A program made the position numbers and the translations under genes. The notes under the pieces are model-generated. The model had not been told where the DNA came from and searched no databases. It worked only from the letters and a program-made list of their open reading frames with translations. A stretch of 37,051 bases of DNA from JAYSFC01 sp041913505. GTDB taxonomy: Bacteria; Pseudomonadota; Gammaproteobacteria; Burkholderiales; Burkholderiaceae_C. Shown here piece after piece: positions 1 through 8,285 of the stretch; the first letter of the stretch is position 1; each line of letters starts with the position of its first letter. The stretch covers positions 1-37,051 of the forward strand of contig JAYSFC010000020.1 of assembly GCA_041913505.1 (NCBI GenBank). Direction: 5' to 3'.

Positions 1-1
1 C

Positions 2-91
2 GAGCGCTCGGACCAGTGCAACCACGGCCGCCCCACCTGGCGCCAGCTCGGCATGCGCGAGCTCGACGCGCTGTTTTTGCGCGGGCGTTGA
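2..91 (+). CDS. mutL: DNA mismatch repair protein MutL, C-terminal end (partial)
   Basis: Only the last 29 codons are in the window; the gene enters from the left edge in the frame starting at base 2 and stops with TGA at 89-91. The residues include the motif DQCNHGRPTW followed by a short tail ending in LDALFLRGR. This is the conserved C-terminal end of MutL (CPHGRP-type motif of the dimerisation and endonuclease-site region), the ATPase that couples MutS mismatch recognition to strand removal. The identification rests on this short but very characteristic tail, so the family is fairly secure, but nothing can be said about the rest of the protein. The response regulator gene starts 48 bp downstream on the same strand. 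Confidence 0.8.
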   Translation, partial: ERSDQCNHGRPTWRQLGMRELDALFLRGR

Positions 92-139
92 ACCCGCCCC
101 GCAGGCTCGCCAGCCCCCCAAGACGAAAGAGGCCACCCC

Positions 140-808
140 GTGCGCATCTTGCTGATCGAGGACGATCTCCCACTGGCCAACGCCCTGGCCTCCTTCCTGG
201 AAGCCAAGGGCTTCGTGTGCGAGCGCGCGGCGAGCCTGGCCGAGGCGCGCGCGCTGCTGCCCCTGTCCCACTGGGGCGCTGTGCTGCTCGACTGGCAGCT
301 GCCCGACGGCGAGGGCCTCGCGCTGCTGCCGCAACTGCGCGCGCGCCTGCCCGAGGCCGCTGTCATCCTGCTTACGGCGCGCGACCAGATCACCGACCGC
401 ATCCGCGGGCTCGACGCGGGCGCGGACGATTACCTCGTCAAGCCCTATGACCCCGACGAACTCCTCGCACGCCTGCGCGCCGTGGAGCGCCGGCGCAGCG
501 GCGCCGCCAGCGCCGTGCTGCACTTGCCGGGCCTGGAGATCGACCTGGGCCGCATGACGGTGCTGCTGGACGGCCAGCCCGTGGAGATCACGGCCAAGGA
601 ATGGGCGCTGCTGCGCGTGCTTGCGCAGCGGCCCGACCGCATCCACACGCGCGAAAGCCTGCAGGACGCGCTCTACGGCCTGGATGCCGACACGAGCAGC
701 AACACGCTGGAGGTATTCATCAGCAACCTGCGCCGCAAGATCGGCCGCGACCGCATCCAGACGCTGCGCGGCCTGGGCTACAAGCTCAACACCACGGCCC
801 CGCAATGA
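140..808 (+). CDS. OmpR-family response regulator (QseB/TctD-like)
   Basis: A 222-residue two-component response regulator. The N-terminal receiver domain (about 1-115) shows the acidic pair D8/D9, the phosphoacceptor D51, T79 and K101 in the expected spacing. The C-terminal part (about 125-220) is an OmpR/PhoB winged-helix DNA-binding domain ending in the typical RRKIGRDRIQTLRGLGYKL stretch. The start is GTG at 140, preceded by a purine-rich AAAGAGG stretch; an earlier start would cut into mutL. Its stop overlaps the ATG of the kinase gene (ATGA), so the two are translated as a pair. The efflux operon that begins 160 bp after the kinase gene is the obvious candidate target, but this is inferred from position only. 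The nearest families are QseB, PmrA and TctD; the signal is unknown. Confidence 0.93.
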   Translation: MRILLIEDDLPLANALASFLEAKGFVCERAASLAEARALLPLSHWGAVLLDWQLPDGEGLALLPQLRARLPEAAVILLTARDQITDRIRGLDAGADDYLVKPYDPDELLARLRAVERRRSGAASAVLHLPGLEIDLGRMTVLLDGQPVEITAKEWALLRVLAQRPDRIHTRESLQDALYGLDADTSSNTLEVFISNLRRKIGRDRIQTLRGLGYKLNTTAPQ

Positions 809-2181
809 AAGCCCGCGGCCTCTCCTGGTCCCTCACACGCGCGCTGCTGCCCTGGATCGCGCTGGTGTGGATCGCCACGAGCGTAGGCGCGGCCTGGTAC
901 ATACAGCACGAACTGGAGGAGCAACTCGACGCGGGCCTGGTGGAGAGCGCCGAGCGCCTGCTCGACCTCGCCTCGCACGACGCGCGCAACCACCAGAAGC
1001 CCTCCGAGCGCGACGGCACGCTGTTCCGGCTCGAGGTACCGCACAGCAACCTCAGCGGCGCCAAGCATGATGTGCTGCTCTACCAGGTGGTGAACGACCA
1101 CAACGAGCTGCTGCTACGCTCGGCGGACGCCCCGCTCAAGGCCCTGCAGGTGCCGCTGCGCACGGGCTTCCACGACCAGGACGGCCTGCGCATCTACACG
1201 CTGGGCCACCCCCAGTTGCCCATGTTCATCCATGCGGGCGCCCCGCTGGCCCACCGCCGCGCGATGCTCATGGCGACCCAGCTGGGGCTGCTCGTGCCGC
1301 TGGCCGTGGTGCTGCCGCTGCTGGGGTGGCTGATCCGCGCCGTGACGCGGCGCGTGCTGGCGCCGGCGGGCCGGATCGCGAGCGAGCTGCAGCAGCGTGA
1401 CGGCAACCACCTCGCCCCACTGCCCGGCCGCGGCCTGCCGACCGAACTGCAGACCATCGTGGGCAGCGTGAACCACCTGCTGCAGCGCCTGGAGGGCGCG
1501 CTCGACACCGAGCGAGCCCTGGCCGCCAACGCCGCGCACGAGCTGCGCACGCCGCTGGCCACCGTGCGCCTGCGGCTGCAGACGGCGCTCGAGCAGGTGG
1601 CCGACGGGCCCGCGCGCCAGGGCGTGCAGGACACGCTCGCCTCGCTGGACCTGCTCAGCCGCCGCTGCGAGAAGCTGCTGCAGCTCTCGCGCGCCGAATC
1701 GGGCGCAGCGCTCGCGCACGAGCGCGTGAACCTCGGCCAGCTGGCGGCCGTGGTGGCGCAGGAGTTCTGGTCCGACCCGGCCCTGCTGCAGCGCCTGCAG
1801 CTCGTGCTGCCCGAGAACGAGGACGTGTGGGTGCGCGGCGACTTCGACGCCATCGCCATCGCGCTGCGCAACCTCGTCGAGAACGCCGTGCGCTACGCGC
1901 CCGAGGGGCCCGTGGTCATCGAGGTGGCTCTGCCCGCCACCTGCAGCGTGCGCGACCAGGGGCCCGGTCTGTCGCCCGAGCGCGCGCAGGAGCTCACGCA
2001 GCGCCATCGCCGCAACGGCCACGGGACGACGGCACGGCACCACGTGCCGGGCTATGGGCTGGGCCTGTCGATCGTCGACACCATCGTGTCGCGCCAGGGC
2101 GGGCGCCTCGTGCTGCACTCGCCCGCGCCCGGGCAGGAGCGGGGACTGCTGGCCGTGCTGGAATTGAAGACTTTTGGCTGA
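805..2181 (+). CDS. Two-component sensor histidine kinase (QseC/TctE-like)
   Basis: A 458-residue inner-membrane sensor kinase translated from an ATG that overlaps the regulator stop codon. Two membrane segments (about 13-32 and 155-177) flank a periplasmic sensor region of about 120 residues that is fairly rich in histidine. The linker is followed by the phosphoacceptor H245 in AAHELRTPLA (HisKA) and by an HATPase domain with N box NLVENAVRYAP, G1 box DQGPGLSPE and G2 box GYGLGLSIV. The layout matches QseC/TctE-type kinases with a short extracytoplasmic domain. It presumably phosphorylates the upstream regulator. The last codons (KTFG and stop) lie in an AT-rich segment that begins the dispersed repeat described at 2169-2225, so the natural C-terminus may have been changed by that element. 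Confidence 0.93.
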   Translation: MKARGLSWSLTRALLPWIALVWIATSVGAAWYIQHELEEQLDAGLVESAERLLDLASHDARNHQKPSERDGTLFRLEVPHSNLSGAKHDVLLYQVVNDHNELLLRSADAPLKALQVPLRTGFHDQDGLRIYTLGHPQLPMFIHAGAPLAHRRAMLMATQLGLLVPLAVVLPLLGWLIRAVTRRVLAPAGRIASELQQRDGNHLAPLPGRGLPTELQTIVGSVNHLLQRLEGALDTERALAANAAHELRTPLATVRLRLQTALEQVADGPARQGVQDTLASLDLLSRRCEKLLQLSRAESGAALAHERVNLGQLAAVVAQEFWSDPALLQRLQLVLPENEDVWVRGDFDAIAIALRNLVENAVRYAPEGPVVIEVALPATCSVRDQGPGLSPERAQELTQRHRRNGHGTTARHHVPGYGLGLSIVDTIVSRQGGRLVLHSPAPGQERGLLAVLELKTFG

Positions 2182-2225
2182 TAGTGCTTATGCACCGGTC
2201 ATTTTTAGCTATTCTTTTAGAAGCA
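2169..2225 (+). repeat. Copy A of a short AT-rich dispersed repeat, at the kinase gene end
   Basis: This AT-rich stretch in GC-rich surroundings contains AGTGCTTATGCACC, then TTAGCTATTC, then TTTTAGAAGCA. It aligns by eye with the copies at 13920-13963 and 22955-22998 and with the reverse complement of 10345-10388: all have an AGTG-start, a central pyrimidine-rich core near AGCT and an (A)GCA-like end. It supplies the stop codon of the kinase gene and includes a small GTGC-TTAT-GCAC hairpin. I associate this kind of element with Comamonadaceae genomes, but its family name is unknown to me. Confidence 0.6.
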
Positions 2226-2312
2226 ACCGTTCCTGCGACATAACGCCTCGTCTGTCGGGCGCGGCGCTGCTTCACGTTCACTTCATCTCGCCCCGGTATG
2301 GTCCGGCCTGAC

Positions 2313-2328
2313 GTTCGCCGTAGCGAAC
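2313..2328. promoter_or_regulatory. Perfect 6-4-6 inverted repeat upstream of the efflux operon
   Basis: GTTCGC (2313-2318), spacer CGTA, GCGAAC (2323-2328). The palindrome ends 13 bases before the adaptor ATG at 2342. It could be an operator for a dimeric regulator, including the neighbouring response regulator, or a small mRNA hairpin close to the ribosome-binding region. The rest of the 160-bp gap holds repeat copy A at its left end; I found no convincing -35/-10 pair in it. Confidence 0.4.
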
Positions 2329-2341
2329 CCAAGGCCCCACC

Positions 2342-3466
2342 ATGCATTTCCGCCTCCACCCCACAGCCCTTCTCCTGGCAGGCGCCCTGGCCCCCCTCTG
2401 GGGCGCGCAGGCGCAGACCTCTCCCCCCCCCGCCCCCATTGCCTGGACCGCCACCCAGGCCCAGGCTGCCGGCGTGCGCACGCAGCGCCTGGCCACGGCC
2501 GACGCCAGCCCCGGCGCGGGCCTCGTGCTCCAAGGCACCGTGGAGCTGCCACCCCAGGCCACCGAACTGCTGAGCGCACCGCTGGCCGGCGTGGTGCAGC
2601 AGGTGCTGGTCGCCCCGGGCCAGCGGGTGAAGGCCGGAGAGGTCGTGGCGCGGCTCACGAGCCCCGAGCTGCTGTCCTGGCAGCGCGAGCTGCTGCAGGC
2701 GCAATCGCAGGCCCGTCTGGCGGCCAGCAAGCTGGCGCGCGATGAGCAATTGCATGCCGAAGGCATCATCCCCGGCCTGCGCCTGCAAGACAGCCGCGCG
2801 CAGAACGAGCAGGCCCAGCTTGCCGTGCAGGAGCGCCGCCAGGCCCTGCAACTGGCCGGTGTCGCTCCCCAGGGGGGGATGCAGGCCCAGATGAGCCTGC
2901 GCGCGGCCGCGCCGGGCACCGTGCTCGAGGTCGCGGCCGTGCCGGGCCAGCGGCTCGACGCGGGCATGCCCGTGGCCAAGATCGCGCGCAGCGGCCACCT
3001 GGCCATCGTGCTGCAGGCCACGCCCGATCAGGCGCGCCGCCTGCGCGTGGGCGACACGCTCGTGTTGCCGGGATGCCAGGCGCCCGCGCGGCTCGCCGCC
3101 ATCGTGCCGCAGGTCAGCGGCGCGAACCAGGCGGTGCAGGTCCGCGCCGATTTCAGCGCGGCGGAAGACTGCCTGCGCGTGCAGCAGTACGTGCAGGCCA
3201 CGGTGCAGCCCCGCGCCGCGGCATCCGCGCAGGCCGGTGGGCTGGGCGTTCCGCCCCAGGCCGTGGTGCGGCAGGCCGCCCAGACCTACGTGTTCGTGCG
3301 CGGCCCGCAGGGGTTTGTGCCCACGCCCGTGGAGCTCGGCGAGGCCACCAACGGCCTGCTGCCCGTGCGCCGCGGCCTGCAGGCTGGCGATGAGATCGCC
3401 GTGACCGGCATCGCGGCGCTCAAGGGTGCCTGGCTCGGCCTGGGCGGCGAAGGCAAGGAGCCGTGA
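2342..3466 (+). CDS. Efflux RND periplasmic adaptor (CusB/CzcB-like membrane fusion protein)
   Basis: A 374-residue adaptor subunit of a tripartite efflux pump, linking the inner-membrane RND pump to the outer-membrane channel in the periplasm. A signal peptide is visible at residues 1-24 (hydrophobic LLLAGALAPLW, then AQA). It is followed by a proline-rich spacer, a lipoyl-like half motif (LSAPLAGVVQQVLVAPGQRV), an alpha-hairpin rich in Gln, Ala and Leu (about 120-180), the second lipoyl half (APGTVLEVAAVPGQRLD) and beta-barrel regions. This order is that of the HlyD/CusB family. I see no N-terminal Met/His metal-binding extension as in some CusB or CzcB proteins. The spacer after the signal peptide is encoded by a run of nine C at 2423-2431. 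The stop overlaps the pump start by one base. Confidence 0.9.
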   Translation: MHFRLHPTALLLAGALAPLWGAQAQTSPPPAPIAWTATQAQAAGVRTQRLATADASPGAGLVLQGTVELPPQATELLSAPLAGVVQQVLVAPGQRVKAGEVVARLTSPELLSWQRELLQAQSQARLAASKLARDEQLHAEGIIPGLRLQDSRAQNEQAQLAVQERRQALQLAGVAPQGGMQAQMSLRAAAPGTVLEVAAVPGQRLDAGMPVAKIARSGHLAIVLQATPDQARRLRVGDTLVLPGCQAPARLAAIVPQVSGANQAVQVRADFSAAEDCLRVQQYVQATVQPRAAASAQAGGLGVPPQAVVRQAAQTYVFVRGPQGFVPTPVELGEATNGLLPVRRGLQAGDEIAVTGIAALKGAWLGLGGEGKEP

Positions 3467-6400
3467 TGCTGCACCGGCTTATCGCCTTCGCGCTGTCGCA
3501 GCGGCTGCTCGTGGCCGTGCTCTCGCTGGGCCTCGTGGGCGCGGGGCTGTTCGCCCTGCGCGACCTGCCCATCGACGCATTTCCCGACGTCTCGACCACC
3601 CAGGTCAAGATCATCCTCAAGGCCCCCGGCATGACGCCGGCCGAGGTCGAGGCGCGCATCGTCGCCCCCATCGAGCAGGAGCTGCTCGGCATACCGCACC
3701 AGGTCATGCTGCGCTCGCAGGCCAAGTACGCGATCGCCGACATCACGCTCGATTTCGTGGACGGCACCGACATCTACTGGGCCCGCCAGCAGGTCAGCGA
3801 ACGCCTGAGCGGCGTGATGGCCGACCTGCCGCCGGGCCTGAACGGCGGCCTCGCGCCCATCACCACGCCGCTGGGCGAGATGTTCATGTTCACCGTGGAA
3901 GGCGATGCGAGCCTGACCGAAAAGCGCAAGCTGCTCGATTTCGTGATCCGCCCGCGCCTGCGCGGCATTCCCGGCGTGGCCGACGTGAACACCCTGGGCG
4001 GCTTGGTGCAAACCTTCGAGGTGGTGCCCGACGTGGCCGCGCTCGCCGCGCGCCGCATCTCGCTGCAGCAGTTGCAGGAAGCGCTGGCCGCCAATAACCG
4101 CAACGACGGCGCGGGGCGGCTGGCCAGCGGCGAGGAATCGCTGCTGGTGCGCAGCGACGGCAGCATCACGAGCCTGGACGACGTGCGCGCCATTGCGATC
4201 ACGGCGGCGGGGCAGCCGCCAGGCGGCCAGGCCATCCGCGTGGGCGACGTGGCCGAGGTGCGCCTGGGCGCGCTCACGCGCTACGGCAGCGTGACGCAGG
4301 ACGGCAAGGGCGAAGCCGTCGAGGGCCTGGTGCTGGGCCTGCGCGGCGCCAACGCGCGCCAGTTGGTGCGCGATGTGCGCGAGAAGCTGCAGGAGATCGA
4401 AGCCACCCTGCCCCAGGGCCTGAAGATCGTGCCGTTCTATGACCGCGGCAGCCTCGTGGAGCGCGCCGTGGGCACGGTGACCAAGGCGCTGGCCGAGGCC
4501 ATCGTGCTGGTGCTGGTGTTGCTGCTGCTGTTCCTGGGCAACCTGCGCGCGGCCCTGGTCGTGGCGCTGATCCTGCCGCTGTCGGCGCTGGCCACCTTCG
4601 TGCTCATGCGTCAATGGGGGCTGTCGGCCAACCTCATGTCGCTGGGGGGCCTGGCGATTGCCATCGGCATGCTGGTGGATGCGGCGGTGGTGGTGGTCGA
4701 GAACATCGAGGCACGCCCCGTGCAGCCCGGCACGCCGCGCCTGCATGCGCTGTACCGCGCCACGCAGGAGGTCGCCACGCCCGTGGGCGCCGGCGTGGCC
4801 ATCATCATGATCGTGTTCCTGCCACTGCTCACGCTGCAGGGGCTCGAAGGCAAGCTGTTCAGCCCCGTGGCGCTGACCATCGTGTTCGCGCTCGGAGCCT
4901 CGCTGCTGCTGTCGCTCACGGTCATTCCGGTGCTGGCCTCGCTGGCGCTGCGCCCAGGCCAGCATGCCACACCCTGGCTGGTGCGCAAGCTCGAGGCCGC
5001 CTACGCGCCGCTGCTGGAGCGCGCACTGCGCCATCCGCGCGCCGTGGGTGGCGCGGCGCTGCTGGCGCTGGCCGGTGCGCTGGCGCTGTTCCCGTTCATC
5101 GGCAAGTCGTTCATGCCGTCGCTGGATGAAGGCGACATCATCATGCAGGTCGAGAAGCTGCCCTCGATCAACCTGGAGCAGTCGGCCGCCACCGACCAGA
5201 CGCTGCAGCGGCGCATTCTGGAGCGCGTGCCCGAGGTCGAGCGCATCGTCGCGCGCGTGGGCTCCGACGAGCTGGGGCTGGACCCGATGGGCCTGAACGA
5301 AACCGATACCTTCCTCGTGCTCAAGCCGCGCGCCCAGTGGCGCTTCGCGACCAAGGACGAGCTCATCGACGCCATCCGCGCGGCCGCCGAAGGCATTCCT
5401 GGCGTGAACCTGAGCTTTACCCAGCCCATCGAGATGCGCACCTCGGAGATGCTCTCGGGCGTGCGCGGCGATCTGGCCGTGAAGGTCTTCGGCCCCAATG
5501 CTGCGGAGCTCTCGCGCCTGGCCGGCGAGATCGTGCAGGTGCTGCAGGGCCTCTCCGGCAGCGAGGATGTGCTGACCACCAAGAACGACGGCGTGCAGTA
5601 CTTCCGCGTGGCCATCGACCGCCAGGCCGCGGGGCGCCTGGGCCTCACGGTGGAGCAGATCCAGAACGACCTGCGCGCTCTCGTCGAAGGCCAGCGCGCG
5701 GGCGTGGTGATGCAGGACGCGCGCCGCGTGCCGCTGGTGGTGCGCGGCGGCGACGACCTGCGCCTGTCGCCCGAGCGCTTCGCCCAGCTGCGCCTGCCTA
5801 CGCCGGGCGGCCAGTCCGTGGCGCTATCGCAGCTCGCGCAGCTCGAAGTGGTGGACGGCCCCGTGAAGGTCGAACGCGAGCAGTCCTCGCGCATGGCCGT
5901 GGTGCGTGCCAATGTGCGCGGACGCGACCTCGTCGGCTTCGTGGCCGAGGCCCAGGCCGCCGTCGCGCAGAAGGTGAAACTGCCCGCCGGCTACAGCCTG
6001 GCCTGGGGCGGCCAGTTCGAGAACCAGCAGCGCGCCGCCGCACGGCTGGGCATGGTCGTGCCCGTGGCGCTTGCGCTCATCGTGGGCCTGCTGTTCGCCA
6101 CCCTGGGCAGCCTGCGCCAGGCCCTGCTCGTGTTCGCCAACATCCCGCTGGCCCTGGTGGGCGGCGTGGTCGCGCTGGCCGCCACGGGCGAATACCTGTC
6201 GGTGCCGGCCTCGGTGGGCTTCATCGCGCTCATGGGCATCGCCGTGCTCAACGGGCTGGTGCTCGTGACCTGCTTCAACCAGCTCGCCGCGCGCGGCATG
6301 CCACTCAATGAGGTGGTGCGCCAGGGTGCGCTGCGCCGGCTGCGCCCCGTGCTCATGACGGCCAGCATCACCGCGCTGGGCCTGATTCCGCTGCTGCTGG

Positions 6401-6549
6401 CCACGGGCCCGGGCTCGGAGATCCAGCGCCCGCTGGCCATCGTGGTCATTGGCGGCCTGGTCAGCTCCACACTGCTCACGCTGGTGCTGCTGCCGCTGCT
6501 GTACCGCCGCTTTGGCCAACCCCACCGCCCCGAGGCCGCTCCCGTATGA
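3466..6549 (+). CDS. Heavy-metal-type RND efflux pump (CusA/CzcA family)
   Basis: A 1027-residue proton-driven RND transporter of the HME type, full length for the family. It has a membrane segment at about 10-28, a large periplasmic loop beginning DAFPDVSTTQVKIILKAPG, TM2-6 from about 340, a second periplasmic loop and TM8-12 ending before residue 1015. The TM4 motif is GGLAIAIGMLVDAAVVVVEN, with the proton-relay aspartate at D405. This is the CusA-like form rather than the CzcA DFGLIVDG form, while the C-terminal TGPGSEIQRPLAIVVIGG is CzcA-like. Of the three CusA copper-binding methionines only one (M662, in SEMLSGV) seems kept by eye, so a divalent-metal or other substrate is possible. The ATG at 3466 is preferred over the GTG at 3463 because AAGGAG lies five bases upstream of it. 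Confidence 0.93.
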   Translation: MLHRLIAFALSQRLLVAVLSLGLVGAGLFALRDLPIDAFPDVSTTQVKIILKAPGMTPAEVEARIVAPIEQELLGIPHQVMLRSQAKYAIADITLDFVDGTDIYWARQQVSERLSGVMADLPPGLNGGLAPITTPLGEMFMFTVEGDASLTEKRKLLDFVIRPRLRGIPGVADVNTLGGLVQTFEVVPDVAALAARRISLQQLQEALAANNRNDGAGRLASGEESLLVRSDGSITSLDDVRAIAITAAGQPPGGQAIRVGDVAEVRLGALTRYGSVTQDGKGEAVEGLVLGLRGANARQLVRDVREKLQEIEATLPQGLKIVPFYDRGSLVERAVGTVTKALAEAIVLVLVLLLLFLGNLRAALVVALILPLSALATFVLMRQWGLSANLMSLGGLAIAIGMLVDAAVVVVENIEARPVQPGTPRLHALYRATQEVATPVGAGVAIIMIVFLPLLTLQGLEGKLFSPVALTIVFALGASLLLSLTVIPVLASLALRPGQHATPWLVRKLEAAYAPLLERALRHPRAVGGAALLALAGALALFPFIGKSFMPSLDEGDIIMQVEKLPSINLEQSAATDQTLQRRILERVPEVERIVARVGSDELGLDPMGLNETDTFLVLKPRAQWRFATKDELIDAIRAAAEGIPGVNLSFTQPIEMRTSEMLSGVRGDLAVKVFGPNAAELSRLAGEIVQVLQGLSGSEDVLTTKNDGVQYFRVAIDRQAAGRLGLTVEQIQNDLRALVEGQRAGVVMQDARRVPLVVRGGDDLRLSPERFAQLRLPTPGGQSVALSQLAQLEVVDGPVKVEREQSSRMAVVRANVRGRDLVGFVAEAQAAVAQKVKLPAGYSLAWGGQFENQQRAAARLGMVVPVALALIVGLLFATLGSLRQALLVFANIPLALVGGVVALAATGEYLSVPASVGFIALMGIAVLNGLVLVTCFNQLAARGMPLNEVVRQGALRRLRPVLMTASITALGLIPLLLATGPGSEIQRPLAIVVIGGLVSSTLLTLVLLPLLYRRFGQPHRPEAAPV

Positions 6550-6887
6550 CCGCCACCGAACACGAATTCTCCCAGCCTGACTGCCTGCTCACGCTGGCCG
6601 TTCCCATCGCGCTTGAAGACGAAGTCCTCGACACCCTGCGCGCCTTGCCCGACCTCGCACCGGGGTTCACGCTGACCCGGGCCGAAGGCCTGGGCGCCCA
6701 TATCGCGCTGGACTCGGCCATGGAGCAGGTCCAGGGCCGGGCACGCCGCGTGGTGGTGCAGATGGCGGTGCACCAGGCCCACCTGCCGCCCCTGCTCGCC
6801 GCTCTGCGCCAGGCGCTGCCCACCCCGCAGGTCGCCTACTGGGCAGTGCCGCTGCTGACCTTCGGCCGGCTCGGGAGCCTGGCATGA
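6546..6887 (+). CDS. DUF3240 family protein of the metal efflux operon
   Basis: A 113-residue protein without signal peptide or membrane segment. The pattern CLLTLAVPIALEDEVLDTL, then a GFTLTRAEG segment, then an acidic/hydrophobic stretch and a final YWAVPLLTFG matches my memory of DUF3240 proteins, which are small and often coded next to CzcA/CusA pumps in beta- and gammaproteobacteria. The fold looks ferredoxin-like or GlnB-like (beta-alpha-beta twice), which would fit a cytoplasmic regulatory or metal-sensing role, but the function is unknown. It overlaps the pump stop (ATGA) and the start of the TolC-like gene (ATGA), so it is translationally coupled on both sides. Confidence 0.8.
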   Translation: MTATEHEFSQPDCLLTLAVPIALEDEVLDTLRALPDLAPGFTLTRAEGLGAHIALDSAMEQVQGRARRVVVQMAVHQAHLPPLLAALRQALPTPQVAYWAVPLLTFGRLGSLA

Positions 6888-8182
6888 CGCGCCGCCCGCC
6901 GCATTGGATCGCCGCCATCGCCTTGGCCGCCTGCATCGCCGCCGCGCATGCCCAACCCCAACCGCCTGAGCCCCAGCTCCCCCTGCTGCCCCCCACCAGC
7001 ACCGTGGAGCAGGTCCTGGGCCAACTGCCCCAGGTGCGTGCCGCCAGCGCGGGCATCCCTCTGGCGCAGGCGCGCAGCCAGCGTCTGCAGGCCGGCCCGC
7101 ACGACTGGGTGGCCAAAGTCGGCACCGACCGGCGCAGCGAACGCGCAGGGCCCCGCTTCACGGAAGCCGAGATCGGACTGGAAACCGGCGTGCGCTGGCC
7201 CGCCAAACGCTCCGCCGACCAGCAACTCGGGGCTGTGGAAGAGCAGTTGGGCCAGCTCGGCCACGCCGATGCCTGGCACGAGGCCGCGCGCGGCCTGCTG
7301 GCAGACTGGTTCGACGTGCTGCGCGACACGCGCGGCGCCCAGTTGCTGGAAGCACAGGATGCGCTCATGGCACGCCAGCTGGCGGTGACACAGCGCCGCG
7401 TGGAGACCGGCGAGGCCGCCACGCTCGAGTTGCTGGCCGCCAACGCCGAGCGCGCCCGCGTACAAGCCCAGGCGACGCGCGCCCGCGCCCAGGCCGAGCT
7501 ACGCCGCCAGAGCCTGCTGCGGCGCTACCCGGGCCTCGCGGACCCGGCCGATCTGCTGGCGGCGCGCGCCGGTGCGCTGGCCGGGGACGCCGCTGAGCCC
7601 GCCAGCGGCGCGCAGGCAGCGCCCCAGTCTGACTGGGTGGAGCGCATCCTGGACGACAACCATGAGCTGGAGCGCGCGCAGGCCCGGGCCGAGCAGGCGC
7701 GGCTGCAGGCGCAGCGCATGCAGCTCGAACGCCGGCCGGACCCCACGGTGGGCGTACGCGCCACGCGCGAGCGCGGCGGCCAGGAGCGGGTGCTGGGCGT
7801 GTACCTGTCACTGCCCCTGGGCGGCGCGGGCCGCGCGGCCGACGCCCAGGCCGCGCTGGCCCAGGCCGATATCGCCGAGCAGGAGTTCGCGCAGACGCGC
7901 CAGCGCGTGGAGGCCGAGGCATGGCGCACCGCAAGCGAGGCCGAGCAGGCCCGCGCCACGCTGGCGCAGCAGCGCCGCGCGCTGGAGGAGCTGGAAAAAA
8001 GCGCCCGCCTGCAGGCCCGCGCCTACGCGCTGGGCGAGAGCCCCCTGGCCGATCTGCTGCTGGCGCAGCGCGGCGCACTCGACGCACGGCTCATGGCCGA
8101 GACGGCCGCGCTCGACGCTATGCAGGCCCACGCACGGCTGCTGCTGGACGCGCACCGACTGTGGACGCCGCCGGGGCACTGA
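6884..8182 (+). CDS. TolC-like outer membrane efflux channel (CusC/CzcC-type)
   Basis: A 432-residue outer-membrane factor expected to form the trimeric exit duct for the RND pump. A signal peptide spans residues 1-23 (AAIALAACIAAAHA, cut before QPQPP). The mature protein is dominated by long Ala/Arg/Glu/Gln-rich helices with coiled-coil character, arranged in two similar halves (about 35-215 and 240-425), each with a short beta segment such as PTVGVRATRERGGQERVLGVYLSLPLGG. This is the OEP/TolC repeat architecture. No lipobox cysteine follows the signal peptide. It is the last gene of the efflux operon and starts inside the DUF3240 stop. No clear terminator follows. Confidence 0.88.
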   Translation: MTRRPPHWIAAIALAACIAAAHAQPQPPEPQLPLLPPTSTVEQVLGQLPQVRAASAGIPLAQARSQRLQAGPHDWVAKVGTDRRSERAGPRFTEAEIGLETGVRWPAKRSADQQLGAVEEQLGQLGHADAWHEAARGLLADWFDVLRDTRGAQLLEAQDALMARQLAVTQRRVETGEAATLELLAANAERARVQAQATRARAQAELRRQSLLRRYPGLADPADLLAARAGALAGDAAEPASGAQAAPQSDWVERILDDNHELERAQARAEQARLQAQRMQLERRPDPTVGVRATRERGGQERVLGVYLSLPLGGAGRAADAQAALAQADIAEQEFAQTRQRVEAEAWRTASEAEQARATLAQQRRALEELEKSARLQARAYALGESPLADLLLAQRGALDARLMAETAALDAMQAHARLLLDAHRLWTPPGH

Positions 8183-8273
8183 CGCCCCCGCCCGGCAACG
8201 CCCCATTTCAGAGCATCAGGCACCAAAAAATCACATTCCGCCGTGCAATCCCCCAGGGATGTATCCACATTGG

Positions 8274-8285
8274 TGCATGAATGCA
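8274..8285. promoter_or_regulatory. Palindrome in the AT-rich control region of gdhA
   Basis: TGCAT-GA-ATGCA is a perfect inverted repeat about 70 bases before the gdhA start. The whole gap 8183-8355 is AT-rich compared with the coding DNA and holds several -10-like hexamers (CATAAT at 8297-8302, TGTAAT at 8334-8339), but none has a good -35 at standard spacing. The palindrome may be an operator for a nitrogen or carbon regulator; no specific regulator can be named. Confidence 0.3.

Noticed and set aside
3286..5034. A 582-codon open frame on the minus strand opposite the RND pump.
   Set aside because: Antisense shadow with repetitive His/Arg/Gln composition; no start signal or family resemblance.
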